A stretch of 64,000 bases of DNA, from the NCBI RefSeq assembly GCF_027107535.1, contig NZ_CP114283.1, positions 9,362,001 to 9,426,000 of the forward strand, in the 5' to 3' direction. This document shows positions 26,822 through 36,028 of this stretch, one piece after another. The translations under genes were made by a program, and so were the position numbers. This stretch comes from Streptomyces aurantiacus (GTDB lineage: Bacteria > Actinomycetota > Actinomycetes > Streptomycetales > Streptomycetaceae). Within the stretch, counting starts at the first letter, position 1. Each line of letters starts with the position of its first letter. A model generated the notes under the pieces. It worked only from the letters and a program-made list of their open reading frames with translations. It was not told the origin of the DNA and did not search any database.

Positions 26822-27646
26822 ATGGGACTGACCGCGCGGATCCGTACGCGGGACGGCTGGGCCGTGTCGCACGCGGTCGTCACGGTGACCGACATGACGG
26901 GCACCCAGGTGGTGCGCGCCGAGGCGGACGAGGAGGGCGCCGTACGGGACGCGGTCGCCCTGGCGCCCGGCGCGTACACCGTGATCGTCACGGCCGTCGG
27001 GTACGCGCCCGCCGCGTCGAGCGCCATCGTCACCGCGAGCGGCCGGGCAGAGATCGGCACCGTGACCCTCGCCCGGCAGGGCGGCACGGAGCTGCCCCCG
27101 CCCGGCACCTGGACCGTGGACCCGGCCCACTCCTCCGTGGGCGCAGTCGCCCGGCACCTGGGGATCTCCAGCGTGCACGGCCGGTTCACGCAGTTCGCCG
27201 CATCGATCGAGATCGCCCCCGACGAGGTCGCCAAGTCCCGCGTGGAGGCGGTGATCCGGGCCGACTCGATCGACACGGGCAACGCCATGCGTGACGGCCA
27301 CCTGAAGTCGCCGGACTTCCTGGACGTCGAGCGCCACCCGGAGATCACGTACGTCTCGAAGGGCGTGACCCCGGCCGCCGGCGCCGACCGCTGGACGGTC
27401 CACGGCGAGCTGACCATGCACGGGGTCGTCCGCCCGGTCGACCTGGCGCTGGCCTACCTGGGCACGGGCGCCGATCCCTGGGGCGGGACCCGGGCGGCCT
27501 TCCGCGCCAGCACGGAGCTGCGCCGGGAGGACTTCGCCATGAACTACAACCAGGTCGTGCAGGCGGGCATCGCGGCCATCGGCACGACGCTGAAGGTCGA
27601 GCTGGACATCCAGGCCGTGCAGGGGGAGACACTCCCGCAGGCGTAG
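26822..27646 (+). CDS. YceI-family protein with N-terminal carboxypeptidase-regulatory-like domain
   Basis: A 274-residue two-domain protein. Residues 1-90 repeat the beta domain seen at the end of the exporter (AVVTVTDMTGTQVVRAEADEEG and GAYTVIVTAVGYAPA). From about residue 97 it is a YceI lipocalin-like barrel: GTWTVDPAHSSVGAVARHLG, GRFTQF, DSIDTGNAMRDGHLKSPDFLDVERHPEITYVS. YceI proteins bind polyisoprenoid-type lipids. No signal peptide is present, so it is probably cytoplasmic, unlike E. coli YceI. AGAAGAGG precedes the start. It belongs to the MarR-exporter operon, separated from the exporter by a hairpin. Confidence 0.9.
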   Translation: MGLTARIRTRDGWAVSHAVVTVTDMTGTQVVRAEADEEGAVRDAVALAPGAYTVIVTAVGYAPAASSAIVTASGRAEIGTVTLARQGGTELPPPGTWTVDPAHSSVGAVARHLGISSVHGRFTQFAASIEIAPDEVAKSRVEAVIRADSIDTGNAMRDGHLKSPDFLDVERHPEITYVSKGVTPAAGADRWTVHGELTMHGVVRPVDLALAYLGTGADPWGGTRAAFRASTELRREDFAMNYNQVVQAGIAAIGTTLKVELDIQAVQGETLPQA

Positions 27647-27694
27647 GCCCGGCAGGAGCAGGCTCAGCCGTGGCCGAGCGCCTAAGCTGCCCGT

Positions 27695-28165
27695 ATGGCA
27701 CCGAACATCGCGACGAACACCTCTGTTTCGCTGGACGAGTTGCTGGACTTCGTACGGCCCCGGCACCGCGCCGTGCTGCTGACCCGCAGGGCGGACGGAA
27801 GCCCGCAGGGGTCGCCGCTGACCTGTGGAGTGGACGACTCGGGCCGCATCGTCGTCTCCACCTATCCGGAGCGCGCCAAGACCCGCAACGCCAAGCGCGA
27901 CGACCGGGTCAGCCTCATCGTCCTGAGCGACGAGTGGAACGGCCCCTGGGTGCAGGTCGACGGCACGGCCGAGGTGATCGACTCCCCCGAGTCGGTCGAG
28001 CCGCTGGTCGAGTACTTCCGGAACATCTCGGGTGAGCACCCGGACTGGGACGAGTACCGGGCGGCGATGCTCAAGCAGGGCAAGTCGATCATCAGGATCA
28101 CCCCGGCGAAGTGGGGTCCGGTCGCGACGGGCGGCTTCCCGGCAGGGCTCACCCCGCAGGAGTAG
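27695..28165 (+). CDS. PPOX-class F420-dependent oxidoreductase
   Basis: A 156-residue split-barrel flavin/F420-binding protein. LVVST-like IVVSTYPERAKTRNAKRDDRVSLIVLSDEWNGPWVQVDGTAEVI is the core of the Rv1155-like F420H2-dependent reductase group, with the conserved Lys/Arg residues that contact the cofactor phosphates. It could reduce small quinone-like molecules or biliverdin. It follows the YceI gene by 48 bp, so read-through is possible, and is convergent with the TetR gene. Confidence 0.9.
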   Translation: MAPNIATNTSVSLDELLDFVRPRHRAVLLTRRADGSPQGSPLTCGVDDSGRIVVSTYPERAKTRNAKRDDRVSLIVLSDEWNGPWVQVDGTAEVIDSPESVEPLVEYFRNISGEHPDWDEYRAAMLKQGKSIIRITPAKWGPVATGGFPAGLTPQE

Positions 28166-28172
28166 GCCCGGC

Positions 28173-28946
28173 TCACCCCTCCCCGCGGAGCACCGTCGTC
28201 TCGATACCGGTGATCACCAGGTCCAGGGCGAAGTGGAAGTCCCGCTCGTACATCTCCTCGACGGTGCTGCCCCCGCGGGCCCGCATGATCTCCTTGGACT
28301 CCTGGAACACGTCGTCGAGTTCGGGCGCCTCCCTGAGCGTGCTCAGGGACTGCTGGAAGAACTCGTCCGGGCTCATCCCCGCCTCGGCCGAGCGCACCGT
28401 GAAGTGGCCCTCGATCGTGCCGAAGCCGTACACGAACTGGAAGACGGCGGAGATGGCCCCCGTCAGCCGGTGCGTGGGCAGCCCCGTTCTGCGGATCACC
28501 CGTTGCACGGTGCGCGAGAAGGCGACCGCCCGGGGCCCGATGTTGAGGAACGTCCCGGCGAGCGGCGACGCCCAGGGGTGCCGTACGAGCAGGGCACGGT
28601 AGCCGGAGGCGATCGAGCGGAGCTGGTCCCGCCAGTCCTCGCCGGAGTCCGGATCGGGCAGCTCCAGTTCGCCGTGGATCGCGTCCAGCGCGAGTTCGAG
28701 AAGATCGTCCTTGGTGTCCACGTACCAGTAGACGGACATCGCGGTCACGTTCAGCTCGGCGGCCAGCCGCCGCATGGAGAATCTGGCCAGTCCCTCCGCG
28801 TCGAGGAGCCGCACCGTGACCTCGGTGATCCGGTCCCGGTCGAGCGAGGACGGCTGGCCGCCCCGGGCGCCGCCGCGCGGGGCCTTGCCGTCCAACCAGA
28901 CACTGGTCCGCGCCGGGCGCTCGGCCCGGTCGGCTGCCCTCACCAT
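28173..28946 (-). CDS. TetR-family regulator with TetR_C-type ligand domain
   Basis: A 257-residue regulator. A 30-residue Arg/Gly-rich leader precedes the HTH (VTVRLLDAEGLARFSMRRLAAELNVTAMSVYWYVDTKDDLLELALDAI), followed by the tetracycline-repressor-type C-terminal domain. The ATG is preceded by GAGGAAGG. It lies 76 bp downstream of the MFS exporter on the same strand and probably controls it through the small palindrome at 30531. Confidence 0.92.
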   Translation of the reverse strand: MVRAADRAERPARTSVWLDGKAPRGGARGGQPSSLDRDRITEVTVRLLDAEGLARFSMRRLAAELNVTAMSVYWYVDTKDDLLELALDAIHGELELPDPDSGEDWRDQLRSIASGYRALLVRHPWASPLAGTFLNIGPRAVAFSRTVQRVIRRTGLPTHRLTGAISAVFQFVYGFGTIEGHFTVRSAEAGMSPDEFFQQSLSTLREAPELDDVFQESKEIMRARGGSTVEEMYERDFHFALDLVITGIETTVLRGEG

Positions 28947-29022
28947 GGCGTACCTTCCTCGTGACTCCCGCAAGGGGCGCCCCCGGAACACCGGGGCCGC
29001 CCCGCCCTGATGCTAAGCGGCT

Positions 29023-30516
29023 TCAGGCCGCCGCCTTCACCGTCACCGCGGAGTCTGCCCCTTCGGCCCGCCGGAGCAACGCGGCGGCCAGCAGTCCGCC
29101 GAGGAGTACGGCGACCGCGCCCACCAGCTGGCTGGTCTCCAGGCCGGAGGAGAAGGCGTCCTTGATCCGGGCCCGCTCGCCGGCCGACTCCGCGGAGGCG
29201 AGCGCCGCCGGGAGGGACGCCGCGGCGAAGGGGATCAGCGCGGCGAAGCGGGCGTTGAGGACGGCGCCGAGGACCGCCACACCGAGGCCGTTGCCGAACT
29301 CGGCCAGCGTGCCGTTGACGCCCGCGCCGACGCCCGCCTTCTCCGGCGGGATCGCGCTCATGATGGCGTGCGCCATGGCGGGGTTGGCGATCGCGCAGCC
29401 GGCGCCGATGAGGAGCAGGCCGAGCAGCGTGCCCGTGTAGCCGCTCGCCGCGAGGGTCGCGATCGACACGAGGCCGCCCGACATCAGCACCATGCCGAGC
29501 GCGATCGACACCGGCGTGCCGAGCTTCACCGTGAACTTGGCCGACAGACCGGTGAAGTTGAGGGCCACCACGGTCAGGGCGAGCGGCGCCGTGCGCAGGC
29601 CCGCCTCCAACGGCCCGTACCCGAGGACGAACTGGAGGTGCTGGGTCAGCAGGAACAGCGCGCCACCCATGCCGAAGGTGATCAGCACAGCGCCGGCGAC
29701 CGCGCCCGTGAAACGCCGGTCCCTGAAGAAGTGCAGGTCCAGCATGGGGTGGGGGATCCGGCTCTCCCAGTACGCGAAGAGGGCCAGGACGACGAGCGCC
29801 AAGGCTGCCACGGCGAGGACGCGGCCGGAGGTCCAGCCGTGCTCCGGGCCGGTGATGATCGCGTACACGAGGGCGGTCATGCCGGTCGTGGAGAGCAGCG
29901 CGCCGAGGAGGTCGGGGCGGTCGCCGCGCGGATTGCTGGACTCCGGTACGAGGACGATCACCGCGCCCAGTGCCAGCGCCACCACCGGCAGGTTGACCAG
30001 GAAGATCGCGCCCCACCAGTAGTGGTCGAGCATGAACCCGCCGAGCAGTGGCCCGGTGGCGAAGCCGAGGGCGTTGACGGCGCTCCAGATGCCGATGGCC
30101 CTCGGCTGCTCGTCGGGCGTGAAGATCTGCATCGCGACGGCGAGCGTGGTGGTGAGCAGGAGCGCGCCTCCGACGCCCATGCCCGCGCGGGCGGCGATCA
30201 ACTGCCCGGTGGTGTCGGCGAGTCCGGCGGCCAGTGAGCCGATGCCGAACAGGACGAGACCGGCGACCAGCATCTTCTTGCGGCCGTACCGGTCGGCGGC
30301 GCTGCCGGCGCTGAGGAGGAGGCCCGACTGCACCAGCGAGTACGCGTTGATCATCCACTGGATGTCCGCGGTGCCCGCCCCCAGCTCCTCGGTGAGGGAG
30401 GGGATCGCGACGTTGAGCACGGTGTTGTCGAGCAGCACGGTGAGCTGCGCGAGACAGATGACACCGAGGATCGGCCAGCGCTGGGGGTGACCTTGCGAGG
30501 GGGGCATGCCATACAC
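29023..30516 (-). CDS. DHA2-family MFS drug exporter
   Basis: A protein of about 497 residues with 14 predicted TM helices and motifs TVLLDNTVLNVAIPSLTEELG, GSAADRYGRKKM, ALGFATGPLLGGFMLDHYWWGAIFLVNLP (motif C). GTG 30516 has GGAG ten bases upstream; ATG 30507, three codons in, is the other possible start. It probably exports a hydrophobic toxicant by proton antiport. Operon order is exporter then TetR. A perfect 6-1-6 palindrome sits in its leader. Confidence 0.92.
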   Translation of the reverse strand: MYGMPPSQGHPQRWPILGVICLAQLTVLLDNTVLNVAIPSLTEELGAGTADIQWMINAYSLVQSGLLLSAGSAADRYGRKKMLVAGLVLFGIGSLAAGLADTTGQLIAARAGMGVGGALLLTTTLAVAMQIFTPDEQPRAIGIWSAVNALGFATGPLLGGFMLDHYWWGAIFLVNLPVVALALGAVIVLVPESSNPRGDRPDLLGALLSTTGMTALVYAIITGPEHGWTSGRVLAVAALALVVLALFAYWESRIPHPMLDLHFFRDRRFTGAVAGAVLITFGMGGALFLLTQHLQFVLGYGPLEAGLRTAPLALTVVALNFTGLSAKFTVKLGTPVSIALGMVLMSGGLVSIATLAASGYTGTLLGLLLIGAGCAIANPAMAHAIMSAIPPEKAGVGAGVNGTLAEFGNGLGVAVLGAVLNARFAALIPFAAASLPAALASAESAGERARIKDAFSSGLETSQLVGAVAVLLGGLLAAALLRRAEGADSAVTVKAAA

Positions 30517-30530
30517 CGTAGAACAACTCC

Positions 30531-30543
30531 TGTACGGCGTACA
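30531..30543. promoter_or_regulatory. Short palindrome, candidate TetR operator
   Basis: TGTACGGCGTACA is a perfect inverted repeat (6-bp arms, one central base) 15-27 bp upstream of the exporter start, where a TetR dimer would block transcription. Confidence 0.55.
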
Positions 30544-30550
30544 ACGCGGG

Positions 30551-30595
30551 GAGGGGGCGGTGGCCGGGGCACCGCGCCCCGGCCACCGCCCCCTC
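30551..30595 (-). terminator. Strong hairpin after the GT39 gene
   Basis: A perfect 20-bp stem with loop ACCGC lies between the GT39 stop (30655) and the exporter promoter. It should terminate the two-component/glycosyltransferase operon. Confidence 0.85.
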
Positions 30596-30654
30596 TGTCC
30601 CCGTTCCTTCCGTCGCCGTCCTCGGAGTGCCGGCTCGTCGTGCCGCACGTCGTG

Positions 30655-32892
30655 CTAACTCGTCGGCTGCGTCAGGTCGTAGAAGGTGGACGAACCCACC
30701 GTCACCTCCTTGAAGTTCTCCTGCACCCATTCGCTGATCTGGGATCCGGTGCCGGAGCTGCTGCCGCCACCGCCGCCCATGGAGCCGGAGGAGATGAAGT
30801 AGTGGATCTTCCCGTCGGCCACGTACTGCTTGAACTGGGCCAGTGTCGGCGACGGGTCGCTGCCGTTGAAGCCGCCGATCGCCATCACCGGGTCACCGGT
30901 GGAGAGCTGGTAGCTCGCCGCGTTCTGCGCGCCGATGGCGGCCGCGGCCCAGGTGTAGTCCCCGGAGTTCTTCTCCAGGAGCGTCTTGGCCTCGGAGCTG
31001 ACCGTGGCACCGTTGAGCAGACCGCCCATGCCGCCGCCCATGCGACCGCCGTCGCCGGTGCCGCCGCCCTGCTGGGTCCGGCCGTTCTGACCCGTCTGGC
31101 CGTTGCCGTTCTGCTGGGTCTGGCCGTTGCCGCCCGGCACACCGCCGGTGGGAGGCTGGCCCGTGCCGCCGCCCTGCTGGTTCTGGCCGGTGCCGCCCTG
31201 CTGGTTCTGGCCCGGCATACCGCCGCCACCGGGGCCGCCGCCCATGCCGCCACCGCCGCCAGGACCGCCGCGACCGCCCGAGACCGCGGGACCTGCCGTG
31301 ACGATCGAGCCGGTGTGGCCCTCGTTCAGCGTGGTGAGGGTGTACGCCGTCGGACCCGCGAGGGCCGCGACGAAGCTGAGCCCCACGACCGCGAGGGCGA
31401 GCCGGCGTCCGAGCCGCGAGACGAAGACCAGGCCGAGCGCGGCGACCAGGCCGCCGACCAGGACCAGCCACTTCAGCCAGGGCAGGTAGTCGGAGGAACG
31501 GTTCAGGAGGACGTACCCCCAGGCCGCGGTGGCCGTCATCCCGGCGGCCATGGTGAGCGAGACCCACATCCGGCCGCGCTCCTCCCACAGCACGCTCGCG
31601 CCCATGCCGATCACGGCGGCGACGTACGGGGCGAGGGCCACCGTGTAGTACTCGTGGAAGATGCCCTGCATGAAGCTGAAGATCACCATGGTGATCAGCA
31701 GCGAGCCGCCCCAGGCGAGGAACGCGGCACGGGCCGTGTCCGTCCGCTTCGCCTTCCGGGTGAGGACCATGCCCGCGGCGAGCACGATCAGCGCGGCCGG
31801 GATCAGCCAGGAGATCTGACCGCCGATGGACGAGCTGAACATCCGGTCCCAGCCGGTCTCGCCCCAGCTGCCGCCACCGCCACCGCCGCCACCTCCGACG
31901 CTGCCGGTCTCCTCGCCGTTGATCCGGCCGAGTCCGTTGTAGCCGAAGGTCAGTTCAAGGAAGGAGTTGTTCTGCGAGCCGCCGATGTACGGGCGGGAGG
32001 ACGCGGGCCACAGTTCGACGATCGCCACCCACCAGCCGCCCGCGACGATCATCGACAGGCCGGCGAGGAGGACCTGGCCGATGCGCCTGCGCAGGGTCGT
32101 CGGCGCGAAGATCACGTAGATGAGTGCGAGCGGCGGCAGGATCAGGAAGGCCTGGAGGGTCTTCACCAGGAAGGCGAGACCGACGGCCGCGCCCGCCCAC
32201 ACCAGCCACTTCGTCTGTGCCTTCTCCATGGCGCGCAGCACGCAGTAGACCGTGACGGCCATCAGGAGCGCGAGGGCCGCGTCCGGGTTGTTGAAGCGGA
32301 ACATCAGCGCGGCGACCGGAGTGAGCGCGAAGACCGCCATCGTGATGAAGCCCGCCGTGGCGCTGAACCGGCGGCGCACGGCCCCGTACAGCACTCCGGC
32401 CGTCGCGACCGCCATGAGCACCTGCGGGAACAGGATCGCGAAGGAGTTCAGGCCGAACAGCCGCACCGAGAGGGCCATCGGCCACAGCGAGGCCGGGGGC
32501 TTGTCGACGGTGATGGCGTTGGCCGAGTCGAGCGAGCCGAAGAAGAAGGCCTTCCAGGACTGGCTGCCGGCCTGGACGGCCGCGGAGTAGAAGGAGTTGG
32601 CGTACCCGGAGGCCGTGAGGTTCCAGGTGTAGAGCGCGCCGATCAGCAGCAGCGTGCCGAGGAACGCGGGACGCGTCCACCGGTGGTCCTCGGGCCGCCC
32701 GCGCCACAGGCGGCGCGCGAAGGGCTGCCGGGGGCTGCCGTCCTCGGGGGCGGCCGGCGGACCAACCGCGGGCTCCTGTACGGCGGTTGCCCCGGCCGGG
32801 CCCGTCTCGCCCGGCGGTCCCCAGGAGGGGTTCGCGCCCCCGGAGGAGCCGGCACCTCCCGTGTGGGTCGTGTCGTGCTGAGTCGTCGTCAT
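30655..32892 (-). CDS. GT39-family (ArnT/PMT-like) membrane glycosyltransferase
   Basis: A 745-residue polytopic protein. Residues 1-75 are a disordered cytoplasmic tail. About 11-13 TM helices follow; NAITVDKPPASLWPMAL early in the first large loop is the catalytic Asp plus KPP motif of GT39 enzymes that use polyprenyl-phosphate sugars. A nine-Gly run (about residues 347-355) and a Gly/Gln/Asn-rich region (about 545-640) interrupt the sequence before a C-terminal extracytoplasmic domain (GDYTWAAAAIGAQNAASYQLSTGDPVMAIGGFNGSD). Its ATG overlaps the stop of the GT2-GtrA gene, whose product would make the polyprenyl-sugar donor. Confidence 0.92.
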   Translation of the reverse strand: MTTTQHDTTHTGGAGSSGGANPSWGPPGETGPAGATAVQEPAVGPPAAPEDGSPRQPFARRLWRGRPEDHRWTRPAFLGTLLLIGALYTWNLTASGYANSFYSAAVQAGSQSWKAFFFGSLDSANAITVDKPPASLWPMALSVRLFGLNSFAILFPQVLMAVATAGVLYGAVRRRFSATAGFITMAVFALTPVAALMFRFNNPDAALALLMAVTVYCVLRAMEKAQTKWLVWAGAAVGLAFLVKTLQAFLILPPLALIYVIFAPTTLRRRIGQVLLAGLSMIVAGGWWVAIVELWPASSRPYIGGSQNNSFLELTFGYNGLGRINGEETGSVGGGGGGGGGSWGETGWDRMFSSSIGGQISWLIPAALIVLAAGMVLTRKAKRTDTARAAFLAWGGSLLITMVIFSFMQGIFHEYYTVALAPYVAAVIGMGASVLWEERGRMWVSLTMAAGMTATAAWGYVLLNRSSDYLPWLKWLVLVGGLVAALGLVFVSRLGRRLALAVVGLSFVAALAGPTAYTLTTLNEGHTGSIVTAGPAVSGGRGGPGGGGGMGGGPGGGGMPGQNQQGGTGQNQQGGGTGQPPTGGVPGGNGQTQQNGNGQTGQNGRTQQGGGTGDGGRMGGGMGGLLNGATVSSEAKTLLEKNSGDYTWAAAAIGAQNAASYQLSTGDPVMAIGGFNGSDPSPTLAQFKQYVADGKIHYFISSGSMGGGGGSSSGTGSQISEWVQENFKEVTVGSSTFYDLTQPTS

Positions 32893-34397
32893 CGCGCGTT
32901 CCTCGGATCGTGATCGTTCGGGCGCACCGGCTGAAGCCGCATGGTCGCGTCCCCCCAGGTCTGGTGGTCGAGCGGAGTGTGGGCCGTGTCGTACGGAGCG
33001 GACGTCGGGCCGTACGCGGACGTCCGGCCGCGGGGCGCGGCGGACGTCGTGCTGTACGGGGACCGCGGGGCCGTCGCGTGGGCGGGCGACGCGGGTCCGG
33101 CCGGCACGTGCGGCACGGCGGGCGTGTGAGAGGCGACGACGGTCGACGGTGACTCGTCGTGCCGGTCCGGGAACACCCAGGCCCGGAAGAGCAGGAACCG
33201 CAGCACGGTCGCCGCGAGGTTGGCGACGATCAGGACCGCCAGTTCGGTGGAGTGCGCCGGTTCGTCCGTCGCCGCGTTCAGGGCGGCGAGCGAGCCGCTG
33301 GTGAGGGCGAGTCCGATGCCGAAGACGACCAGGCCCTGCGCCTGGTGCCGCACCGCCCCGCTCCGGCCGCGTACGCCGAAGGTCAGGCGCCGGTTGGCCG
33401 CGGTGTTGGCGACCGCCGAGACGAGCAGGGCGAGCGCGTTGGCGACCTGCGACCCCGAGAACGTACGGAAGCCGCTGTAGAGCAGGAGATAGAACAGCGT
33501 GGACAGCGCGCCCACGACGCAGAACCCGACGAGTTGACGGGCGAGACCCTTCGGTACGCCGCTGATCTCACGGTCGCGCGGATCGTCACCGAACGGCCGG
33601 GCGAGCCGGTCCAGTGCCAGCGAGCCGGTGGCGAGAGCGCGTCCCACGCGCCACACGCCCTTCAGGTCGTCGGTCGCGGTCCTCACGATGTGCACCGTCG
33701 AGTCCGGGTCGTCCACCCAGTCGACCGGCACCTCGTGGATGCGCAGTCCGGCCCGCTCGGCGAGGACCAGCATCTCGGTGTCGAAGAACCACCCGGTGTC
33801 CTCGACGAGCGGCAGCAGCACCTGCGCGACATCGCGCCGGATCGCCTTGAAGCCGCACTGCGCGTCGGAGAACCGGGCCTGCAGCGAGCCGCGCAGGATC
33901 AGGTTGTACGTCCGGGAGATGAACTCCCGCTTGGCGCCCCGCACCACCCGCGAACTGCGGGCGAGCCGCGAGCCGATCGCCAGGTCCGAGTGACCGGAGA
34001 TCAGCGGGGCGACCAGTGGGAGAAGCGCGTTGAGGTCGGTGGAGAGGTCGACGTCCATGTAGGCGAGGACCGGGGCGTCCGAGGCGGACCAGACGGTGCG
34101 CAGCGCCCGGCCGCGTCCCTTCTGCTCCAGCCGGAACGACCTGACCTCGGGGACCTCCGCCTCCAGCCGCGCCGCCACCAGCGGAGTGGTGTCGGTGGAC
34201 GCGTTGTCCGCGATCGTGATGCGGAACGCGTACGGGAAGGTGCGGGCCAGGTGCTCGTGCAGTCTGAGCACACACGGCTGGAGGTCCTTCTCCTCGTTGT
34301 AGACGGGGATCACTACGTCCAGGACAGGCGTACCGGCATGTCCGGCCGGGAGGTGCTCCCGCGCCGGCAAGTTGCCGGGAGAAGGTTCGGTTCGCAT
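32889..34397 (-). CDS. GT2 polyprenyl-phosphate glycosyltransferase with GtrA domain
   Basis: A 502-residue fusion. The N-terminal GT2 domain has DVVIPVYNEEKDL, the DXD-type AYMDVDLSTDLN and GSRLARSSRVVRGAKREFIS, as in dolichol-phosphate mannosyltransferase. Residues about 285-410 are a four-helix GtrA flippase-like domain. The last about 90 residues are Thr/Pro/Ser-rich. The protein should transfer a sugar to polyprenyl phosphate and help flip it outward, feeding the GT39 enzyme. It starts 14 bp after the histidine kinase gene and overlaps the GT39 start by 4 bp. Confidence 0.93.
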   Translation of the reverse strand: MRTEPSPGNLPAREHLPAGHAGTPVLDVVIPVYNEEKDLQPCVLRLHEHLARTFPYAFRITIADNASTDTTPLVAARLEAEVPEVRSFRLEQKGRGRALRTVWSASDAPVLAYMDVDLSTDLNALLPLVAPLISGHSDLAIGSRLARSSRVVRGAKREFISRTYNLILRGSLQARFSDAQCGFKAIRRDVAQVLLPLVEDTGWFFDTEMLVLAERAGLRIHEVPVDWVDDPDSTVHIVRTATDDLKGVWRVGRALATGSLALDRLARPFGDDPRDREISGVPKGLARQLVGFCVVGALSTLFYLLLYSGFRTFSGSQVANALALLVSAVANTAANRRLTFGVRGRSGAVRHQAQGLVVFGIGLALTSGSLAALNAATDEPAHSTELAVLIVANLAATVLRFLLFRAWVFPDRHDESPSTVVASHTPAVPHVPAGPASPAHATAPRSPYSTTSAAPRGRTSAYGPTSAPYDTAHTPLDHQTWGDATMRLQPVRPNDHDPRNAR

Positions 34398-34411
34398 GAC
34401 AACGACTGTCG

Positions 34412-36028
34412 TCAAGCGCCCTGTTGCACCCATGTGGTCGTGCTGTGCTGTGCCTGTGAGTACGGTTGTGAATTCGTTGAGGAAATGAACGCCCCATGAG
34501 AATGGGGCTCCTGCGGTGCCAGCGCGGGCAGATGCACGGTGAAGACCGTGTGCCCGGGCACGCTGTCGACGGTCACGGCACCGTCGTGCGCGGCCACGAC
34601 CGCCTGCACGATGGCGAGCCCGAGCCCGGTGGACCCGGAAGCCCGCGAACGCGACGAGTCGCCTCGCGCGAACCGTTCGAAGACATGCGGCAGCAGGTCG
34701 GACGGGATGCCCTGCCCGTTGTCCTGGACGTCCACACACACCCACGGCCCTTGGCGGCGCACGCGCGCGGTCACCGTCGTACCCGGTGGTGTGTGCGTAC
34801 GCGCGTTCGCGAACAGGTTCACCATGACCTGCTGGACGCGGGCGGCGTCCGCCATCACCAGCGCGGGCTCGTCGGGCAGTTCCAGGCGCCACACGTGCTC
34901 CCGCCCCGCGGCACGGGCGTCGCTCACGGCGTCCACGACCAGCGGGGAGAGGTCGGTGTGCTCGTAACTCAGCGGCCGTCCGGCGTCGAGGCGCGCTAGC
35001 AGCAGCAGGTCCTCGACGAGGCCCGTCATCCGCCCGGCCTCGGACTCGATCCGGCCCAGCGCGTGCCGGGTGTCGGGCCCGGTCTCCTCACGTCCGCGTC
35101 TGGTCAGCTCGGCGTACCCGCGGATGGACGCCAGCGGGGTACGCAGCTCATGACTGGCGTCCGCCACGAACTGCCGTACCCGCGTCTCGCTCTCCTGGCG
35201 GGCGTGCAGGGCGCCGTGGACGTGGTCGAGCATGCGGTTGAGGGCGGCACCGACCTGCCCGACCTCGGTGTGCGGGTCGGTCTCGGACTCGGGAACACGC
35301 TCGTTGAGCGTCACCTCGCCCGTGTGGAGGGGAAGTTCGGAGACGCGGGTGGCGGTGGAGGCGACTCTGCGGAGGGGGCGGAGGGCCACGCTCACGATGG
35401 TGGCTCCGGCGAGCGAGGCCGCGATGAGACCGGCGGCCGTGACGCTGACCTCGACGATGATGAGAGTGCTGAGCGTGTTCGTGACGTCCTCGGTGGGCAG
35501 GCCCACGTAGAACGAGCCGTTCTCGCCGCTCTGGTACTGGACGTGGTACTCACCGAGTCCCGGCAGCGTGACGGTGTGCGGCTCGCCGTCCCGCGGCACA
35601 TCCGCGAGCACAGCCTGCTGTGCCGCGGTGAGCGACTGGGGTTCGACGTCCGGTATGCCGTCGTCGCCCTTCGTCTTCTTGCCGACCTTGGATTCGGTGA
35701 TGCTGCCGCCCGTGACCTTCGCGGCCACTGTGCCGCTGGGCTGCAGGCCCTGGCTGACGAACGCCGTCAGCGACTTCTTCAGCTTGTCGTCGCCACCGGG
35801 ACCGCGCTGGTCACCGCCCGGATTCAGCGGGCCCGCCGCCCTCATGGCGGCGTCACGCAACGAGTCGTCGAGCTGCTCGTACAGGTGCGAGCTGAGCGCG
35901 ATGGTCGTCACCGTGCCGATCACCGCGCACACCACCGCGATGAGCGCGACGGACGCGACGACGAGCCGCGTCCGCAGCGTCCGAGGCTGTCGGCGCCGCT
36001 GCCTCCGCAGCTGTCGTCGCCCGCTCAC
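34412..36028 (-). CDS. Sensor histidine kinase
   Basis: A 538-residue membrane kinase: Arg-rich cytoplasmic start, TM1 at about residues 21-45, an extracytoplasmic sensor of about 140 residues, TM2 at about 186-215, then HAMP. HisKA has FVADASHELRTPLAS with His293, and HATPase has an N box (MVNLFANARTHT), DVQDNGQGIP, FERFARGD and STGLGLAIVQ. All catalytic motifs are intact. The GTG start overlaps the response-regulator stop (GTGA). The C-terminal tail is Ser/Thr/Gln-rich. It is co-transcribed with the downstream envelope glycosyltransferases. Confidence 0.95.
   Translation of the reverse strand: MSGRRQLRRQRRRQPRTLRTRLVVASVALIAVVCAVIGTVTTIALSSHLYEQLDDSLRDAAMRAAGPLNPGGDQRGPGGDDKLKKSLTAFVSQGLQPSGTVAAKVTGGSITESKVGKKTKGDDGIPDVEPQSLTAAQQAVLADVPRDGEPHTVTLPGLGEYHVQYQSGENGSFYVGLPTEDVTNTLSTLIIVEVSVTAAGLIAASLAGATIVSVALRPLRRVASTATRVSELPLHTGEVTLNERVPESETDPHTEVGQVGAALNRMLDHVHGALHARQESETRVRQFVADASHELRTPLASIRGYAELTRRGREETGPDTRHALGRIESEAGRMTGLVEDLLLLARLDAGRPLSYEHTDLSPLVVDAVSDARAAGREHVWRLELPDEPALVMADAARVQQVMVNLFANARTHTPPGTTVTARVRRQGPWVCVDVQDNGQGIPSDLLPHVFERFARGDSSRSRASGSTGLGLAIVQAVVAAHDGAVTVDSVPGHTVFTVHLPALAPQEPHSHGAFISSTNSQPYSQAQHSTTTWVQQGA

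Noticed and set aside
24187..27417. 1076-codon open frame on the minus strand
   Set aside because: It lies antisense to the MFS and YceI genes, which have clear domains. High GC at third positions leaves such shadow frames open; its translation has no fold or conserved motif.
30487..32913. 808-codon plus-strand frame
   Set aside because: Entirely antisense to the GT39 membrane protein; low-complexity translation.
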